Positions 17,437 through 27,324 are shown, counted from the stretch's first letter. The stretch is DNA of 64,000 bases from Paracoccus sigandri (GCF_003709565.1 NZ_QNRC01000003.1:124001-188000); one strand, 5' to 3'. A program made the numbers and translations. The notes: generated by a model from the sequence alone, not told the origin.

Positions 17437-18483
17437 ATGTCCGACTCGGTTCCACAGAAAAACAGAGCTACTGTCAGGCAGATAGGCATCCGCGACGTGG
17501 CGCGTCACGCCGGCGTCTCGACGGCGACCGTGTCGCGCGCACTGAACAGGCCCGAGTCGGTCAGCGCCGAACTGCGCGAGAAAATCCGCCGGGTCATAGA
17601 CGAAATCGGTTACATTCCTGATGCTTCAGCACGGGCCCTGTCCTCGCGACGGACCCGCACGATCGGGGCGATCGTGCCGACCGTGGACAATGCGATGTTC
17701 GCCCAGGGGCTGCAGGCGCTGCAGAGCTTCCTGGCCGGAAAGGACTATCTGCTGCTGCTGGCAACGAACGAATATGATCTGGACGTCGAACTGAAACAGG
17801 CCCGCAACCTTGTCGAACGCGGCATCGACGCGCTGATCCTGCGCGGCGACGAACGCCATCCCGATCTCCGCCGCCTGCTGGACACCCAGAAGATCCCCTT
17901 CGTGAATGTCGGGGTATACGAGCCCGAAAAGCCCTATCCGTCGGTCGGCGTCGACAATGCCGAGGCCGGCCGGACCCTGGCGCGCTACATCACCGGACTG
18001 GGCCATCGCCGGGTTGCCGTGGTCGGCGCCCATCAGCGCAACAACGACCGGGCGCGGGCCCGGATGCGCGGCGTGCTGGAGGTCCTGGGTGATGCAGGCT
18101 GCACGCCCCGGCCGGACTGGCAGCTGAACGTGAACTATGTCCTGGATGATGCGGCCGACGCGGCGCGCCTGCTGCTGCGTTCGGACGACCGGCCCAGTGC
18201 CGTGATCTGCGGCAATGACGTGATCGCCTACGGGGTCATGCTGGCGGCGATCCGGCTGGGCGTCGCTGTCCCGGCGCAATTGTCGGTGGCGGGTTTCGAC
18301 GATCTGGAATGGAGCCGCCATCTGCAGCCCAGCCTGACCACGATCCACATGCCCACGAATGAAATCTGGGTCCGCGCCGGCCGCTATCTTGTCGACCTGC
18401 TGGCCGGTCAGCAGCCCCTGAAGCACCAGAAGATGGATTTCTCGCTGATCGTGCGCGAATCCACCGCTCCGCCAGGGCCGTGA
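17437..18483 (+). CDS. LacI-family transcriptional regulator of the polyol/ketose cluster
   Basis: A 348-residue regulator. The helix-turn-helix reads 'IRDVARHAGVSTATVSRALN', and a hinge follows at about residue 60. The rest is a periplasmic-binding-protein-like effector domain ending in the usual 'VAGFDDLEWSRHLQPSLTTI' motif. ATG 17437 is preferred over ATG 17413 because GAGGGAAG lies about 10 bases before it. It is divergent from the binding protein and its operon, and TGTAACCGGTTACA lies between them. The effector is probably the transported compound or its phosphorylated product. Confidence 0.87.
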   Translation: MSDSVPQKNRATVRQIGIRDVARHAGVSTATVSRALNRPESVSAELREKIRRVIDEIGYIPDASARALSSRRTRTIGAIVPTVDNAMFAQGLQALQSFLAGKDYLLLLATNEYDLDVELKQARNLVERGIDALILRGDERHPDLRRLLDTQKIPFVNVGVYEPEKPYPSVGVDNAEAGRTLARYITGLGHRRVAVVGAHQRNNDRARARMRGVLEVLGDAGCTPRPDWQLNVNYVLDDAADAARLLLRSDDRPSAVICGNDVIAYGVMLAAIRLGVAVPAQLSVAGFDDLEWSRHLQPSLTTIHMPTNEIWVRAGRYLVDLLAGQQPLKHQKMDFSLIVRESTAPPGP

Positions 18484-18555
18484 CCCGATCGCCCCTTGCG
18501 CCCGGATCCGCAATGACGCGCTTCGACATCTGTCATGCTGCCCTGCGCTCAAATC

Positions 18556-18580
18556 GGCGGGGGTGAATTCCACCCCCGCC
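18556..18580. terminator. Bidirectional terminator-like hairpin between convergent LacI genes
   Basis: GGCGGGGGTG (18556-18565) pairs perfectly with CACCCCCGCC (18571-18580) around a five-base loop. It stands between the stop of the rightward LacI (18483) and the stop of the leftward LacI (18591). There is no long T tract, so it may act as a strong hairpin rather than a canonical intrinsic terminator. Confidence 0.6.
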
Positions 18581-18590
18581 TGGGGACGCG

Positions 18591-19574
18591 CTATCCGCTA
18601 TTCCGCTCGATGAGGCTGACCGGCAGGATGCGGATGGTGCCGTCCACGGCCTCCCCCGACAGGCTCAGCTCGATCAGTTCCAGCGTCTCGCCGACCATGC
18701 GGCGCACGGGCTGGCGCACGGTGGTCAGCCGGTAGGCCGCCCAATCCGCCTGCGGAATGTCGTCGAAACCGATGATCGCCAGGTCCTCGGGCACCCGGAT
18801 ACCCAGTTCCCGTGCCGAATCGATGGCCGCCAAGGCCATCACGTCATTCTCGCAGAACAGCGCGTCCGGCGGGCTGGCCGCGTCCAGCAGCGGACGGACG
18901 GCGTCCTTCGCCCGGACATAGGAAAACTCGCCCGAGGCCGTGCACTCCGGGGTCACGCCGTTTTCCTGCAGCACGTCCAGGAAGCCGCGCGCCCGTTCCA
19001 GATGCGTCGAGGTGTTGCGCAGACCGGTGACATAGCCGATGCGGCTCCGGCCTCGGGCCAGAAGATACTCGGCCACCATCCGGCCTCCGCCGTAATTGTC
19101 GCAGGTCACCGCGGTCATCCGGGCGTCCGGCTGAACCCGGTTGAACAGCACGACGGGCAGGTTCTGCCGGCGACATTCGCTTGCCAGCCGCGACGACATG
19201 GTGGCCGAGGTGACGATGGCGGCGTCGGCGCGATAGTCGATCACCTGCTGCATCACCAGGTCGATCGATCCGCCCGGAGGGATCGCGTGCAGCACCAGCT
19301 TGCGGCCGCGCTCGTGCAGGCGCTGCGACAACTCCTCCAGCACGGCCGGATAGAAGGGATTGGACAGGTCGCCCGCCACGAGGCTGATGGTGCCCGTCGC
19401 GATCCGGCCAAGCGTCCGCCCCGACGGCGTCTTGTAGCCCAGTTTCGCCGCGACCTGCAGCACGCGCCGGCGCTTGTCGTCGGACAGGGAACTGCCGGGC
19501 TGAAAGGCCCGCGTCACCGCGGCCATCGAGACCCCGGCCTCCTGCGCCACGATCCTTGCCGTTACCTTCGCCAT
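18591..19574 (-). CDS. LacI-family transcriptional regulator
   Basis: A 327-residue LacI-type regulator. The helix-turn-helix '[20 protein letters not shown]' is followed by '[12 protein letters not shown]' where most relatives have 'YxPNxxARxL', so the hinge is divergent. The effector domain carries '[22 protein letters not shown]'. ATG 19574 was chosen because the helix-turn-helix begins within ten residues. It is divergent from the HpsN-like gene (19737), which it probably controls; two similar AT-rich motifs lie in the shared 162-base region. Confidence 0.84.
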   Translation of the reverse strand: MAKVTARIVAQEAGVSMAAVTRAFQPGSSLSDDKRRRVLQVAAKLGYKTPSGRTLGRIATGTISLVAGDLSNPFYPAVLEELSQRLHERGRKLVLHAIPPGGSIDLVMQQVIDYRADAAIVTSATMSSRLASECRRQNLPVVLFNRVQPDARMTAVTCDNYGGGRMVAEYLLARGRSRIGYVTGLRNTSTHLERARGFLDVLQENGVTPECTASGEFSYVRAKDAVRPLLDAASPPDALFCENDVMALAAIDSARELGIRVPEDLAIIGFDDIPQADWAAYRLTTVRQPVRRMVGETLELIELSLSGEAVDGTIRILPVSLIERNSG

Positions 19575-19585
19575 GGCCAGCCTTC

Positions 19586-19663
19586 GAAAAATATTCACGC
19601 GACGATAGCAGATCGGCATCCGATCACCAGTCCAGGGCGCAATAATCTAATGAAATATTTTCA
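19586..19663. promoter_or_regulatory. Two similar AT-rich motifs between divergent LacI and HpsN-like genes
   Basis: Site 1 is TGAATATTTTTC read on the minus strand (19586-19597); site 2 is TGAAATATTTTCA on the plus strand (19651-19663), where TGAAA mirrors TTTCA. They share TGAA-TATTTT and face each other about 60 bases apart. They may be operators for the adjacent LacI, although they lack the central CG typical of the family, which agrees with the divergent hinge of that protein. Confidence 0.4.
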
Positions 19664-19736
19664 AACAATTACCGGAAAACTTGCCTGCTTCCGCCCATAT
19701 GCGACACCTTCCGGCAGGATTCGGAGGATCTCGACC

Positions 19737-21047
19737 ATGACCATCACCTATCTCAAGCGCGGCAAGTCCGAGGCCGAGAAGAGCCGGGACGACGCGCAGA
19801 CGCGGGCCATCGTGGAAAGCACGCTGAAGGATATCGAGACGCGCGGCGACGCCGCCGTGCGCGACCTGAGCGCGAAGTTCGACGGCTATTCGCCCGCCCG
19901 TTTCCGGCTGTCGCAGGCCGAGATCGACGAGCTGATCGCGCAACTGTCGCCGCGCGAGCTGGACGACATCAGGTTCGCGCAGGAACAGGTGCGCAAATTC
20001 GCCCGGGCGCAGCGGGATTCGATGCTGGATATCGAGATCGAAACCCTGCCGGGCGTGATCCTGGGCCACAGGAACATTCCGGTGCAATCCGTGGGTTGCT
20101 ATGTGCCCGGCGGCAAGTTTCCCATGGTGGCCTCGGCCCATATGTCGGTGGCGACGGCCAGCGTCGCCGGGGTGCCGCGGATCGTCGCCTGCACCCCGCC
20201 CTTCAAGGGCAAGCCGAACCCGGCGGTGATCGCGGCCATGCATCTGGGCGGCGCGCACGAGATCCATGTGCTGGGCGGCATCCAGGCGATCGGCGCGATG
20301 GCGCTGGGAACCGAGACGATCGAGCCGGTGCACATGCTGGTCGGGCCGGGAAACGCCTTCGTCGCCGAGGCCAAGCGCCAGCTTTACGGGCGCGTCGGGA
20401 TCGACCTGTTCGCCGGACCGACCGAAACCATGGTGATCGCCGATGAAACCGTCGATGCCGAGCTTTGCGCGACCGATCTTCTGGGGCAGGCCGAGCATGG
20501 CTATGACAGCCCCGCCGTTCTGGTCACCACCTCGCGGCGGCTGGCGGAAGACACGATGGCCGAGATCGAGCGGCTGCTGACGATCCTGCCCACCGCGGAC
20601 ACCGCAGGCGCCAGCTGGCGCGACCATGGCGAGGTGATCCTCTGCGACAGCCATGAGGAAATGCTGCAGGTGGCCGACCGGATCGCGTCCGAGCATGTGC
20701 AGGTGATGACGGATCGCGACGACTGGTATCTGCAGAACATGACCTGCTATGGCGCGCTGTTCCTCGGGCCGCGCACCAATGTCGCCAATGGCGACAAGGT
20801 GATCGGCACCAACCACACGCTGCCGACCCGCAAGGCGGGACGCTATACCGGCGGGCTGTGGGTCGGCAAGTTCCTGAAGACGCACAGCTATCAGAAGATC
20901 ACCACCGATGCGGCCGCGGCCGAGATCGGCGCCTATTGCTCGCGCCTGTGCATGCTGGAGGGCTTCGTGGGCCATGCCGAGCAGGCCAATCTCCGGGTGC
21001 GCCGCCATGGCGGGGTGAAGGTGGCCTACGGGACGGCGGCGGAATGA
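19737..21047 (+). CDS. HpsN-like dehydrogenase (histidinol dehydrogenase family; sulfopropanediol 3-dehydrogenase-like)
   Basis: A 436-residue protein of the histidinol dehydrogenase fold with the catalytic and zinc set retained: 'GQAEHG' (Gln, His), 'ASEHVQV' (Glu, His), '[13 protein letters not shown]' (Asp) and 'EGFVGHAEQ' (His). It is not in a his operon. The N terminus '[10 protein letters not shown]' and the run '[20 protein letters not shown]' are those I recognise from HpsN, which oxidises (R)-2,3-dihydroxypropane-1-sulfonate to (R)-3-sulfolactate in Rhodobacterales and Cupriavidus. GGAGGATC before ATG 19737 supports the start. It is coupled by a four-base overlap to an SDR, as hpsN is often found with SDR genes. 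An alternative is a related alcohol-to-acid oxidase of a non-sulfonated polyol. Confidence 0.72.
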   Translation: MTITYLKRGKSEAEKSRDDAQTRAIVESTLKDIETRGDAAVRDLSAKFDGYSPARFRLSQAEIDELIAQLSPRELDDIRFAQEQVRKFARAQRDSMLDIEIETLPGVILGHRNIPVQSVGCYVPGGKFPMVASAHMSVATASVAGVPRIVACTPPFKGKPNPAVIAAMHLGGAHEIHVLGGIQAIGAMALGTETIEPVHMLVGPGNAFVAEAKRQLYGRVGIDLFAGPTETMVIADETVDAELCATDLLGQAEHGYDSPAVLVTTSRRLAEDTMAEIERLLTILPTADTAGASWRDHGEVILCDSHEEMLQVADRIASEHVQVMTDRDDWYLQNMTCYGALFLGPRTNVANGDKVIGTNHTLPTRKAGRYTGGLWVGKFLKTHSYQKITTDAAAAEIGAYCSRLCMLEGFVGHAEQANLRVRRHGGVKVAYGTAAE

Positions 21048-21799
21048 TCGCCGCGCGGTTCGGGCTGGGCGGCAGGCGCGCGCTCGTCACCGGCGCCGGA
21101 CGGGGGATCGGGCGCGGCGTGGCCGAGGCCCTCGCATCGGCCGGCGCATCCGTGACGCTGTGCGCGCGCTCTGCCGCGGATCTCGACGAGGTGGCGGCGG
21201 GGATCGCCGCGGCGGGCGGCACGGCCGAGACGCTGGTCCTCGACGTCACCGATGCCGCGGGCTTCGCCGCCGCGCTGGAGCGGCGGCCGGCCTTCGACAT
21301 CTTCGTCAACAACGCCGGCACCAATCGCCCCAAGCCGCTGGACGAGGTGACCGGGGAAGACTTCGACGCGGTGATCGGGCTGAACCTGCGGGCGGCGGTG
21401 TTCACGGCGCAGGCGGTGGCGCGGGGCATGGTCCGGGCCGGCAAGGGCGGGGCGATCATCAACATGTCCTCGCAGATGGGCCATGTCGGGGCGGCGAACC
21501 GGACGCTCTATTGCGCATCGAAATGGGCGCTCGAGGGCTTTACCAAGGCGCTGGCGGTCGAGCTTGGGCCCCGAAACATCCGGGTGAACACGATCTGCCC
21601 CACCTTCATCGAGACGCCGATGACGCGCCCCTTCTTCGAGGACCCCGCCTTCCGCCGGCAGGTGCTGGGCAAGATCAAGCTGGGGCGGCTGGGACAGATC
21701 GAGGATGTCGCCGCGGCGGCGGTCTTCCTGGCCTCGGACGCCGCGGCGATGATGACCGGATCGGCGCTGATGCTGGACGGCGGCTGGACGGCGGACTAG
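21044..21799 (+). CDS. Short-chain dehydrogenase/reductase paired with HpsN-like enzyme
   Basis: A 251-residue classical SDR: '[11 protein letters not shown]' nucleotide site, 'VNNAG', the catalytic Ser in 'NMSSQMG', '[18 protein letters not shown]' with the YxxxK pair, and 'PTFIETPMT'. The ATG overlaps the HpsN-like stop (ATGA). In DHPS catabolism, SDR enzymes (HpsO, HpsP) invert (S)- to (R)-DHPS before HpsN acts; this gene could play that part. Gluconate 5-dehydrogenase-like activity on a polyol is the main alternative. Confidence 0.83.
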   Translation: MIAARFGLGGRRALVTGAGRGIGRGVAEALASAGASVTLCARSAADLDEVAAGIAAAGGTAETLVLDVTDAAGFAAALERRPAFDIFVNNAGTNRPKPLDEVTGEDFDAVIGLNLRAAVFTAQAVARGMVRAGKGGAIINMSSQMGHVGAANRTLYCASKWALEGFTKALAVELGPRNIRVNTICPTFIETPMTRPFFEDPAFRRQVLGKIKLGRLGQIEDVAAAAVFLASDAAAMMTGSALMLDGGWTAD

Positions 21800-21800
21800 G

Positions 21801-21836
21801 CGCCCGGCGCCACCGCAACGCACCCTGCGCCGGGCG
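21801..21836. terminator. Hairpin between convergent SDR and LacI genes
   Basis: CGCCCGGCGC (21801-21810) is exactly complementary to GCGCCGGGCG (21827-21836), with a 16-base loop, starting two bases after the SDR stop. The leftward LacI gene ends at 21866. It probably terminates both converging transcripts; there is no T tract. Confidence 0.5.
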
Positions 21837-21865
21837 TGGCGGCGGCAGCGAAAGCCCCGCCCCGG

Positions 21866-22879
21866 TCACGCCGGCGGGCGCGTCGTGCCGCGGCGGATCA
21901 GGGTCGGCGGAATCCGAAGCTTCACCGGCTGCAGGACCTCGGGCTCCTCGATCGCCGTCAGCAACTCGCTGACGGCCTTGGACACCATCTGGTTCACATG
22001 CTGGCGCATCGTCGTCAGGTTGAAGCTGGGCCAGGAGGCCAGCGGCACGTCGTCAAAGCCGATGACCGCCACGTCCTCGGGGATGCGCAGGCGGAATTCG
22101 TGCCGGATCACGTCCATCGCGGCAAAGGCCATGTGGTCGTCGGTCACGAACAGCGCATCCGGCGGGTCCGGGCGGTCGAACAGTTCATGCGTCGCCTCGA
22201 CCGCTTCGGCATAGTGGAAATTCCCCACGGCGCGGGCGTGCAGGTCATAGCCTTCCGCCGCGAGCCGGCGCAGGAACCCGGCCTCGCGGTCGATCTGGGT
22301 CGAGGCGCCCTCGAAGCCCGCCAGATGGGCGATCCGGCGCGGCTTCGCCTCAAGCAGCGTCTGCGCCGCCAGCGTGCCGCCGCGCATATTGTCGGTCGTC
22401 ACCGCCATCAGGTCCAGGTCAGGCTGATCGCGGTTGAACAGCATCACCGGAATCGACAGCTCGGCGCAGCGCTGCGCCAGCACCGAGGAGATCGATACCG
22501 ACACCATGATGATGCCATCGACCTGATAGTCGAGGATCTGCTGCATGACCGGCTCGACATCCCCCACCGTATGCGAGGCCATGAACAGCAGGACGTGATA
22601 GCCGCTTTCCTGCAGGGCGACGGACAGTTTCTCGACCGCTTCGGGATAGAACTGGTTTTCCAGGTAATAGACCACCAGACCGATGATGCGGCTTTTCCCG
22701 GTGATCAGCGACCGCGCCAGCACGTTCGGACGATAGCCAAGCTCGTCCGCCGCCGCGCGGATCTTGTCCGCCATCTTCGCCGAAACCGACGCGCCGGGGG
22801 TGAAATAGCGCGAGACCGCGGATTGGCTGACGCCGGCATGGCGCGCCACATCGACGGAAGTTATGTTCTTGCCTGCCAT
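21866..22879 (-). CDS. LacI-family regulator in the SnoaL/ABC operon
   Basis: A 337-residue LacI regulator. Helix-turn-helix 'SVDVARHAGVSQSAVSRYFT', canonical hinge 'LGYRPNVLARSL', effector domain with 'VAVIGFDDVPLASWPSFNLTTM'. ATG 22879 was chosen because it starts ten residues before the helix-turn-helix; the longer in-frame reading has no family similarity. It is the last gene after the importer at 22945-27263 and is read in the same direction, so it is probably autoregulated with it. The CG-centred palindromes at 28593-28608 and 28842-28857 are its likely targets. Confidence 0.85.
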   Translation of the reverse strand: MAGKNITSVDVARHAGVSQSAVSRYFTPGASVSAKMADKIRAAADELGYRPNVLARSLITGKSRIIGLVVYYLENQFYPEAVEKLSVALQESGYHVLLFMASHTVGDVEPVMQQILDYQVDGIIMVSVSISSVLAQRCAELSIPVMLFNRDQPDLDLMAVTTDNMRGGTLAAQTLLEAKPRRIAHLAGFEGASTQIDREAGFLRRLAAEGYDLHARAVGNFHYAEAVEATHELFDRPDPPDALFVTDDHMAFAAMDVIRHEFRLRIPEDVAVIGFDDVPLASWPSFNLTTMRQHVNQMVSKAVSELLTAIEEPEVLQPVKLRIPPTLIRRGTTRPPA

Positions 22880-22944
22880 CCCGGCTCTCCGTTCATGCCC
22901 CGCGCCAGCCCGCTTATGGCGAACCGGCCGCCGCAAGACCAGCC

Positions 22945-24003
22945 TCAGCCGGCCTGGGACAGGCGCTGCCCCGTCCCATGGTCGAAAAGGTGACACATCG
23001 CCGGCGGGATGCGAGCCGAAACCCGTGTGCCGATCTCGGCGCGGTAATCCTTGGCCGCCTTCAGGTTAACCAGCGCCCCGCCCGCCTTCACCGCGATCAT
23101 CGACGCGTCGCCCAGCAATTCCAGCGCATAGATCGGCGCCTCCAGCTGGCCGCCCGACGGCACAAGCTCCACATCCTCGGCGCGGAAACCCAGCGTGACC
23201 TTGCCGCGGGCGACATCCGCCAGCCCCTCGATGCGCATGTTGCGGCAGGTGAACACGCCGTTTGACAATTCGCCCTCGACCAGGTTCATCGCCGGAGAGC
23301 CGATGAAACCCGCCACGAAGATATTGGCGGGACGGTCATAGATCTCGGTAGGTGTCGCGACCTGCTGGATGACGCCGCGATTCATCACCACCACACGATC
23401 CGCCAGCGTCATCGCCTCGATCTGGTCATGGGTGACATAGATCGTGGTCGTCTTCAGCCGGTGCTGCAGGTTCTTGATCTCGGCCCGCGTCGAGACGCGC
23501 AGCTTGGCGTCAAGGTTCGACAGCGGCTCGTCCATCAGGAACACCGTGGGCTCGCGGACGATGGCGCGGCCCAGGGCCACGCGCTGGCGCTGGCCGCCCG
23601 AAAGCTCGGCCGGACGGCGCTCCAGAAGCTCGGTCAGGTCGACCATCTCGGCGGCCTTCATCACCCGTTCATGGTGCTGATCCCTGGGGATCTTGCGGAC
23701 CTTCAGCGGAAAGCGGATATTTTCATAGACCGACAGGTTCGGATAAAGCCCGTAGCTCTGGAACACCATCGAGATGTCGCGGTCCTTCGGTTCCAGCCGG
23801 TTCACGATCCGGTCGCCGATCCAGATCTCGCCGTCGGTCACGCTTTCCAGCCCGGCGATCATCCGCATCGTGGTGGTCTTGCCGCAGCCCGAGGGCCCCA
23901 GCAGGACGATGAATTCCTGGTCGGCGATCTGCAGGTCGAAATTGTCCACGCCCACCACCGGGCCCCACCGCTTGCACACATTCTTCAGGTTGATCTGGGC
24001 CAT
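22945..24003 (-). CDS. Sugar-type ABC transporter ATPase (MalK/UgpC family)
   Basis: A 352-residue ATPase: Walker A 'GPSGCGKTT', Q-loop 'VFQSYGLYPNLSV', signature 'LSGGQRQRVALGRA', Walker B 'VFLMDEPLSNLD', and a C-terminal OB-type regulatory domain. It follows the MalG-type permease by three bases. It powers the importer whose permeases are at 24007-25927 and binding protein at 26022-27263. Confidence 0.9.
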   Translation of the reverse strand: MAQINLKNVCKRWGPVVGVDNFDLQIADQEFIVLLGPSGCGKTTTMRMIAGLESVTDGEIWIGDRIVNRLEPKDRDISMVFQSYGLYPNLSVYENIRFPLKVRKIPRDQHHERVMKAAEMVDLTELLERRPAELSGGQRQRVALGRAIVREPTVFLMDEPLSNLDAKLRVSTRAEIKNLQHRLKTTTIYVTHDQIEAMTLADRVVVMNRGVIQQVATPTEIYDRPANIFVAGFIGSPAMNLVEGELSNGVFTCRNMRIEGLADVARGKVTLGFRAEDVELVPSGGQLEAPIYALELLGDASMIAVKAGGALVNLKAAKDYRAEIGTRVSARIPPAMCHLFDHGTGQRLSQAG

Positions 24004-24006
24004 CTG

Positions 24007-24888
24007 TTACCCTTTCACGGCGCCGGCGGTCAGGCCGCTGACGATCTGGCGTTGGAAGAACATCACGAGCATGAACAGCGGCACGGTGGCGGACACCACG
24101 GCGGCGACGGCATACATGATCGTGCCTTCGGTCTGGACGGTGCCGAGGAAGGAATTGATCTTGGGCACCATGGTCTGGTTGTCCTGGTTCAGCAGCATCG
24201 AGGTCACGGCGAAGTCGTTATAGGCCAGCAGGAAGCTGAACAGGCCGGTGGTGATGACGCCCGGCCACATCACCGGCATGATCGCCAGCCGGAAGGCCTG
24301 GAACCGCGTACAGCCATCGACCATCGCGCTTTCGTCCAGGTCCTTGGGGATCGACAGAAAGAAGCTGTGCAGCATCCACAGCGTGAACGGCTGGTTGATC
24401 GCCACCAGCACGATGATCGCGGTGGGCAGCACGCCCCAGATGTTCATCTCGAAGAACGGCAGCAGATAGCCCGAGACCAGCGTGATATGCGGCATGGCGC
24501 GGAACACCAGCGCGGCGATCAGGATCCAGAACGTGTAGCGATAGCCCGAGCGCGACAGGGCATAGCCGCCCAGGGTGCCGAAGATCAGGCTGATCGTGGT
24601 CACGCTGACCGTGACGATGGCGGTGTTGATGACCGAGCGCCAGAATTCCCGCTCGATCCAGGCGCCGCGATAGCCGTCCAGCGTAAAGGCCGATCCGGTC
24701 TGCCGCACCGTGCTGGTGCCCAGAAGCGCGTTGCCCCAGCTTTCGCGGCTGAAGAAATCCGCCTCGACCTTGAACGAGCCCCAGACCGTCCAGAAGAACG
24801 GGAAGGCCGCGATGACGAGCCAGGCGAGCAGCAGGACCGAGGCGACGATGGCCTGCGTGCGGCTGCGGGAATGCGGCGAGAAATCCAT
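24007..24888 (-). CDS. ABC transporter permease (MalG family)
   Basis: A 293-residue membrane protein with six predicted helices. The EAA loop region reads 'DESAMVDGCTRFQAFRLAIMP', with ESA replacing EAA. The C terminus 'IVSGLTAGAVKG' is the MalG-type ending. It lies ten bases downstream of the MalF-type permease. Confidence 0.9.
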   Translation of the reverse strand: MDFSPHSRSRTQAIVASVLLLAWLVIAAFPFFWTVWGSFKVEADFFSRESWGNALLGTSTVRQTGSAFTLDGYRGAWIEREFWRSVINTAIVTVSVTTISLIFGTLGGYALSRSGYRYTFWILIAALVFRAMPHITLVSGYLLPFFEMNIWGVLPTAIIVLVAINQPFTLWMLHSFFLSIPKDLDESAMVDGCTRFQAFRLAIMPVMWPGVITTGLFSFLLAYNDFAVTSMLLNQDNQTMVPKINSFLGTVQTEGTIMYAVAAVVSATVPLFMLVMFFQRQIVSGLTAGAVKG

Positions 24889-24898
24889 GCCCGTCTCC

Positions 24899-25927
24899 TT
24901 AGCGTTTGCGGTTGAAATCGCGCCAGGTGCGGATCAGCACCGGGATCAGCAGAATGACAACGCCGATGACGGTCAGCACCGACGTGGCCGCGGCCGAGCC
25001 GAACAGCTTGTCCACCTGCCCGTTCAGGTCGTTGTAGATCGCCCATGACAGCGAGGTCGCGTTCGCCTCGGCCGAGAAGCCGACGATCGGCTCGAAGACG
25101 CGGAAATTGTCCATCATCAGCACGAGGCCGACAAAGGTCGCCAGCGGGACCAGATGCGGGACGACGACGAAGCGGATGCGTTCCCAGCGGTTCGCCCCGT
25201 CGATCATCGCGCTTTCCAGCGTGTCCTTGGGCAGGGTCTGCAACCCGGCATAGAAGACGACGAAGGGAAACGGCGCCATGTGCCAGACGCCATAGACGAA
25301 CAGCGTGATCCAGGTCAGCGTGGGCGACGCCTTCAGCGACAGGTCGGGATCGTCGAAGATCAGCTGCAGGGTCGCGCCCAGGACACCGTTGGGATTGATC
25401 ATCCAGAACAGGATCAGCGATCCGATCAGCGGCGTGACGATATAGGGCAGCAGCGACAGGAAGATCACCGGCCCCTTGGCGATGCGCGGCAGCGTGTTCA
25501 CCGCCAGCGCGACGCCGAAGCCAAGCAGCATCGCCAGCGGCGTGACAACGAACGTATAGGCCAGCGTGAAGGACAGCGCCTTGTAGAATGGCAGGTTGTA
25601 GATCCGGGCGATCATCTCGCCCAGGCCGCCGCTGCTGCGAACGATCTCGGCGACCTCGTCGACGGCCAGATGGGCGCGGTTCAGGTAGGTGCCGAAACCG
25701 TTGAACTTGCCCAGAGGCTGTTCGCGCTTCAATTCCTGGGTGGCGGCGGTGTCGACGCGGATTTCCTGCTGACAGCCGAAGGGACCGCAATTCTCGACGG
25801 TGACAAGGACGCGGTCATGTTCGACATAGAACGACTGCACGATGACCGAACCGACCGGCAGCACGATGAACAGGAACATCGCGACGAGGGACGGCAGGAT
25901 GAAGGCGAAGAAACTGCGATGCGTCAT
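24899..25927 (-). CDS. ABC transporter permease (MalF family) with an extended periplasmic segment
   Basis: A 342-residue membrane protein. After the first helix there is a periplasmic insert of about 70 residues (from 'FYVEHDRVLVTVENCGPFGC'), longer than in most UgpA-like permeases and containing two Cys in 'CGPFGC' that could form a disulfide. The EAA-type loop reads 'ESAMIDGANRWERIRFVVVP'. Such an insert usually contacts the binding protein. It is 94 bases downstream of the binding-protein gene. Confidence 0.87.
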   Translation of the reverse strand: MTHRSFFAFILPSLVAMFLFIVLPVGSVIVQSFYVEHDRVLVTVENCGPFGCQQEIRVDTAATQELKREQPLGKFNGFGTYLNRAHLAVDEVAEIVRSSGGLGEMIARIYNLPFYKALSFTLAYTFVVTPLAMLLGFGVALAVNTLPRIAKGPVIFLSLLPYIVTPLIGSLILFWMINPNGVLGATLQLIFDDPDLSLKASPTLTWITLFVYGVWHMAPFPFVVFYAGLQTLPKDTLESAMIDGANRWERIRFVVVPHLVPLATFVGLVLMMDNFRVFEPIVGFSAEANATSLSWAIYNDLNGQVDKLFGSAAATSVLTVIGVVILLIPVLIRTWRDFNRKR

Positions 25928-26021
25928 GACGCGCCTCTTGGCTGGCGGCGGGGCGGGAACGGGCTGAGCAGAGGGCGGGCGGGCGCCGGGCCGTGAAGGA
26001 CCGGCAGCCTTCCCCGCGGCG

Positions 26022-27263
26022 TCAGTTGAGGAAACCGGCCTCGCGCGCGGCGGTGCGATAGGCGGCCTCGGTATCGGCCAGCGCCTGCTCGGCGCTTTCC
26101 TTGCCTTGCATGAAATCGGTCAGTTCCGATCCCAGCGCCGCGTGCATCAGCCCCATATAGGGCGACATCGGATAGGGCCGAGCGCCGCCATTGGCCGTGG
26201 CCATGACGCCCTGCGCGCTTGCCGGCGGGTTGAAATCCTTGGTCAGCCAGGTCGCGGCGGCGGGATTTTCGTTCGCGACATCGGGACGGGCGCCATGGAC
26301 CATCGCCCGGAAGCTGGCCTCGGCATCCTCGTCCGAGATGTTCCTGGCGATGGTGAAGCCGTCCCACCACAGGGCGGCGGCGGGAATGCCCTTGTCGCCG
26401 ACGGTCGGGGCTGCGGCAAGGATCGTCGCCTCGCCGATCTCGGGCGCGGGGCCGTCCGGATCGACATGGCCGTTCACCATCGACCCCCATTGATTGATGA
26501 TGGCCACATCGCCGCCCAGATACATCTTCTTCAGCTCGTCGGCGGTGAAGGTCAGATATTCGGGCGCCATGTATTCGGTCATCTCCTTCATGACCCGCAA
26601 GGTCTCCAGCCCCGCCTCGTTGTTGATCGCGGGCTCGGCGCTGCCGGGTTCGAAGAACTGGCCGTCCATGCCCAGGTAGGTGTTGACGAATTCGTTGGCC
26701 AGATACCAGCCGCCCTGGTTCGCGGCGGCCAGCGGATAGCGCATGATCCCGTCGTCGCGCAGCTTCTTGGCGGCGGCGAGGATTTCCTCGTAGCTGGTCG
26801 GCGGCTCGATCCCCGCCTGTTCCAGCACGTCGCCGCGCATGAACAGATGCTGGGAATTGCCCATGAAGGCGATGGCCATGACCTTGCCGTCCACGCGGAT
26901 CAGCTGGTTGGGCGCCAGATCCTGGCCGTATTTCTCGACATATTCGTCCAGCGGGCGGACCAGGTCGGCGTTCAGCAGGGGCATGATCGTGTTGTTCGAA
27001 ACCAGCGCCACCGTGTATTGCGCCGGGTTCACGGTCAAAGCCGGAACCTGCAGGCTCTTGTGTTCGGTCGTCATGTTGATGGCGACCCTTACCGTTTCCG
27101 AGGCGCAGGACCGGGCCTCGCGCAGCACGGTGCCGAGCGCGTCGAAATCGTTCGACAGTATACGGACCGAGCCTCGCTCGATCCCGCAATCCGCCCATGC
27201 CGCGCCCGATCCAAGCAGAAGCGACAGCAGGCAGGCAGCAGAAGACATCCGGAAAGTGGTCAT
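26022..27263 (-). CDS. Extracellular solute-binding protein, family 1
   Basis: A 413-residue periplasmic protein. A signal peptide ends near 'GSGAAWADCG' (about residue 23), and a CGGAGAT Shine-Dalgarno precedes ATG 27263. An unusual 40-residue mature N-terminal stretch with Cys pairs ('DCGIERGS', 'ARSCASE') comes before the typical lobe. Tryptophans in 'QGGWYLANEF', 'INQWGS' and 'LWWDGF' could line a ring-stacking site, as in sugar binding. It shares a leftward unit with the SnoaL-like gene 89 bases upstream. Confidence 0.85.
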   Translation of the reverse strand: MTTFRMSSAACLLSLLLGSGAAWADCGIERGSVRILSNDFDALGTVLREARSCASETVRVAINMTTEHKSLQVPALTVNPAQYTVALVSNNTIMPLLNADLVRPLDEYVEKYGQDLAPNQLIRVDGKVMAIAFMGNSQHLFMRGDVLEQAGIEPPTSYEEILAAAKKLRDDGIMRYPLAAANQGGWYLANEFVNTYLGMDGQFFEPGSAEPAINNEAGLETLRVMKEMTEYMAPEYLTFTADELKKMYLGGDVAIINQWGSMVNGHVDPDGPAPEIGEATILAAAPTVGDKGIPAAALWWDGFTIARNISDEDAEASFRAMVHGARPDVANENPAAATWLTKDFNPPASAQGVMATANGGARPYPMSPYMGLMHAALGSELTDFMQGKESAEQALADTEAAYRTAAREAGFLN

Positions 27264-27324
27264 GACTGGGATCTCCGTTGGATACATGCCCGCCTTTGCC
27301 GGCAGGTCTGGTCTGGTTGCGTCA

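Noticed and set aside
19737-21047. Annotation as histidinol dehydrogenase of histidine biosynthesis
   Set aside because: No his genes nearby, catabolic regulator and SDR partner, and an HpsN-type N terminus. The same reasoning applies to 32827-34113.
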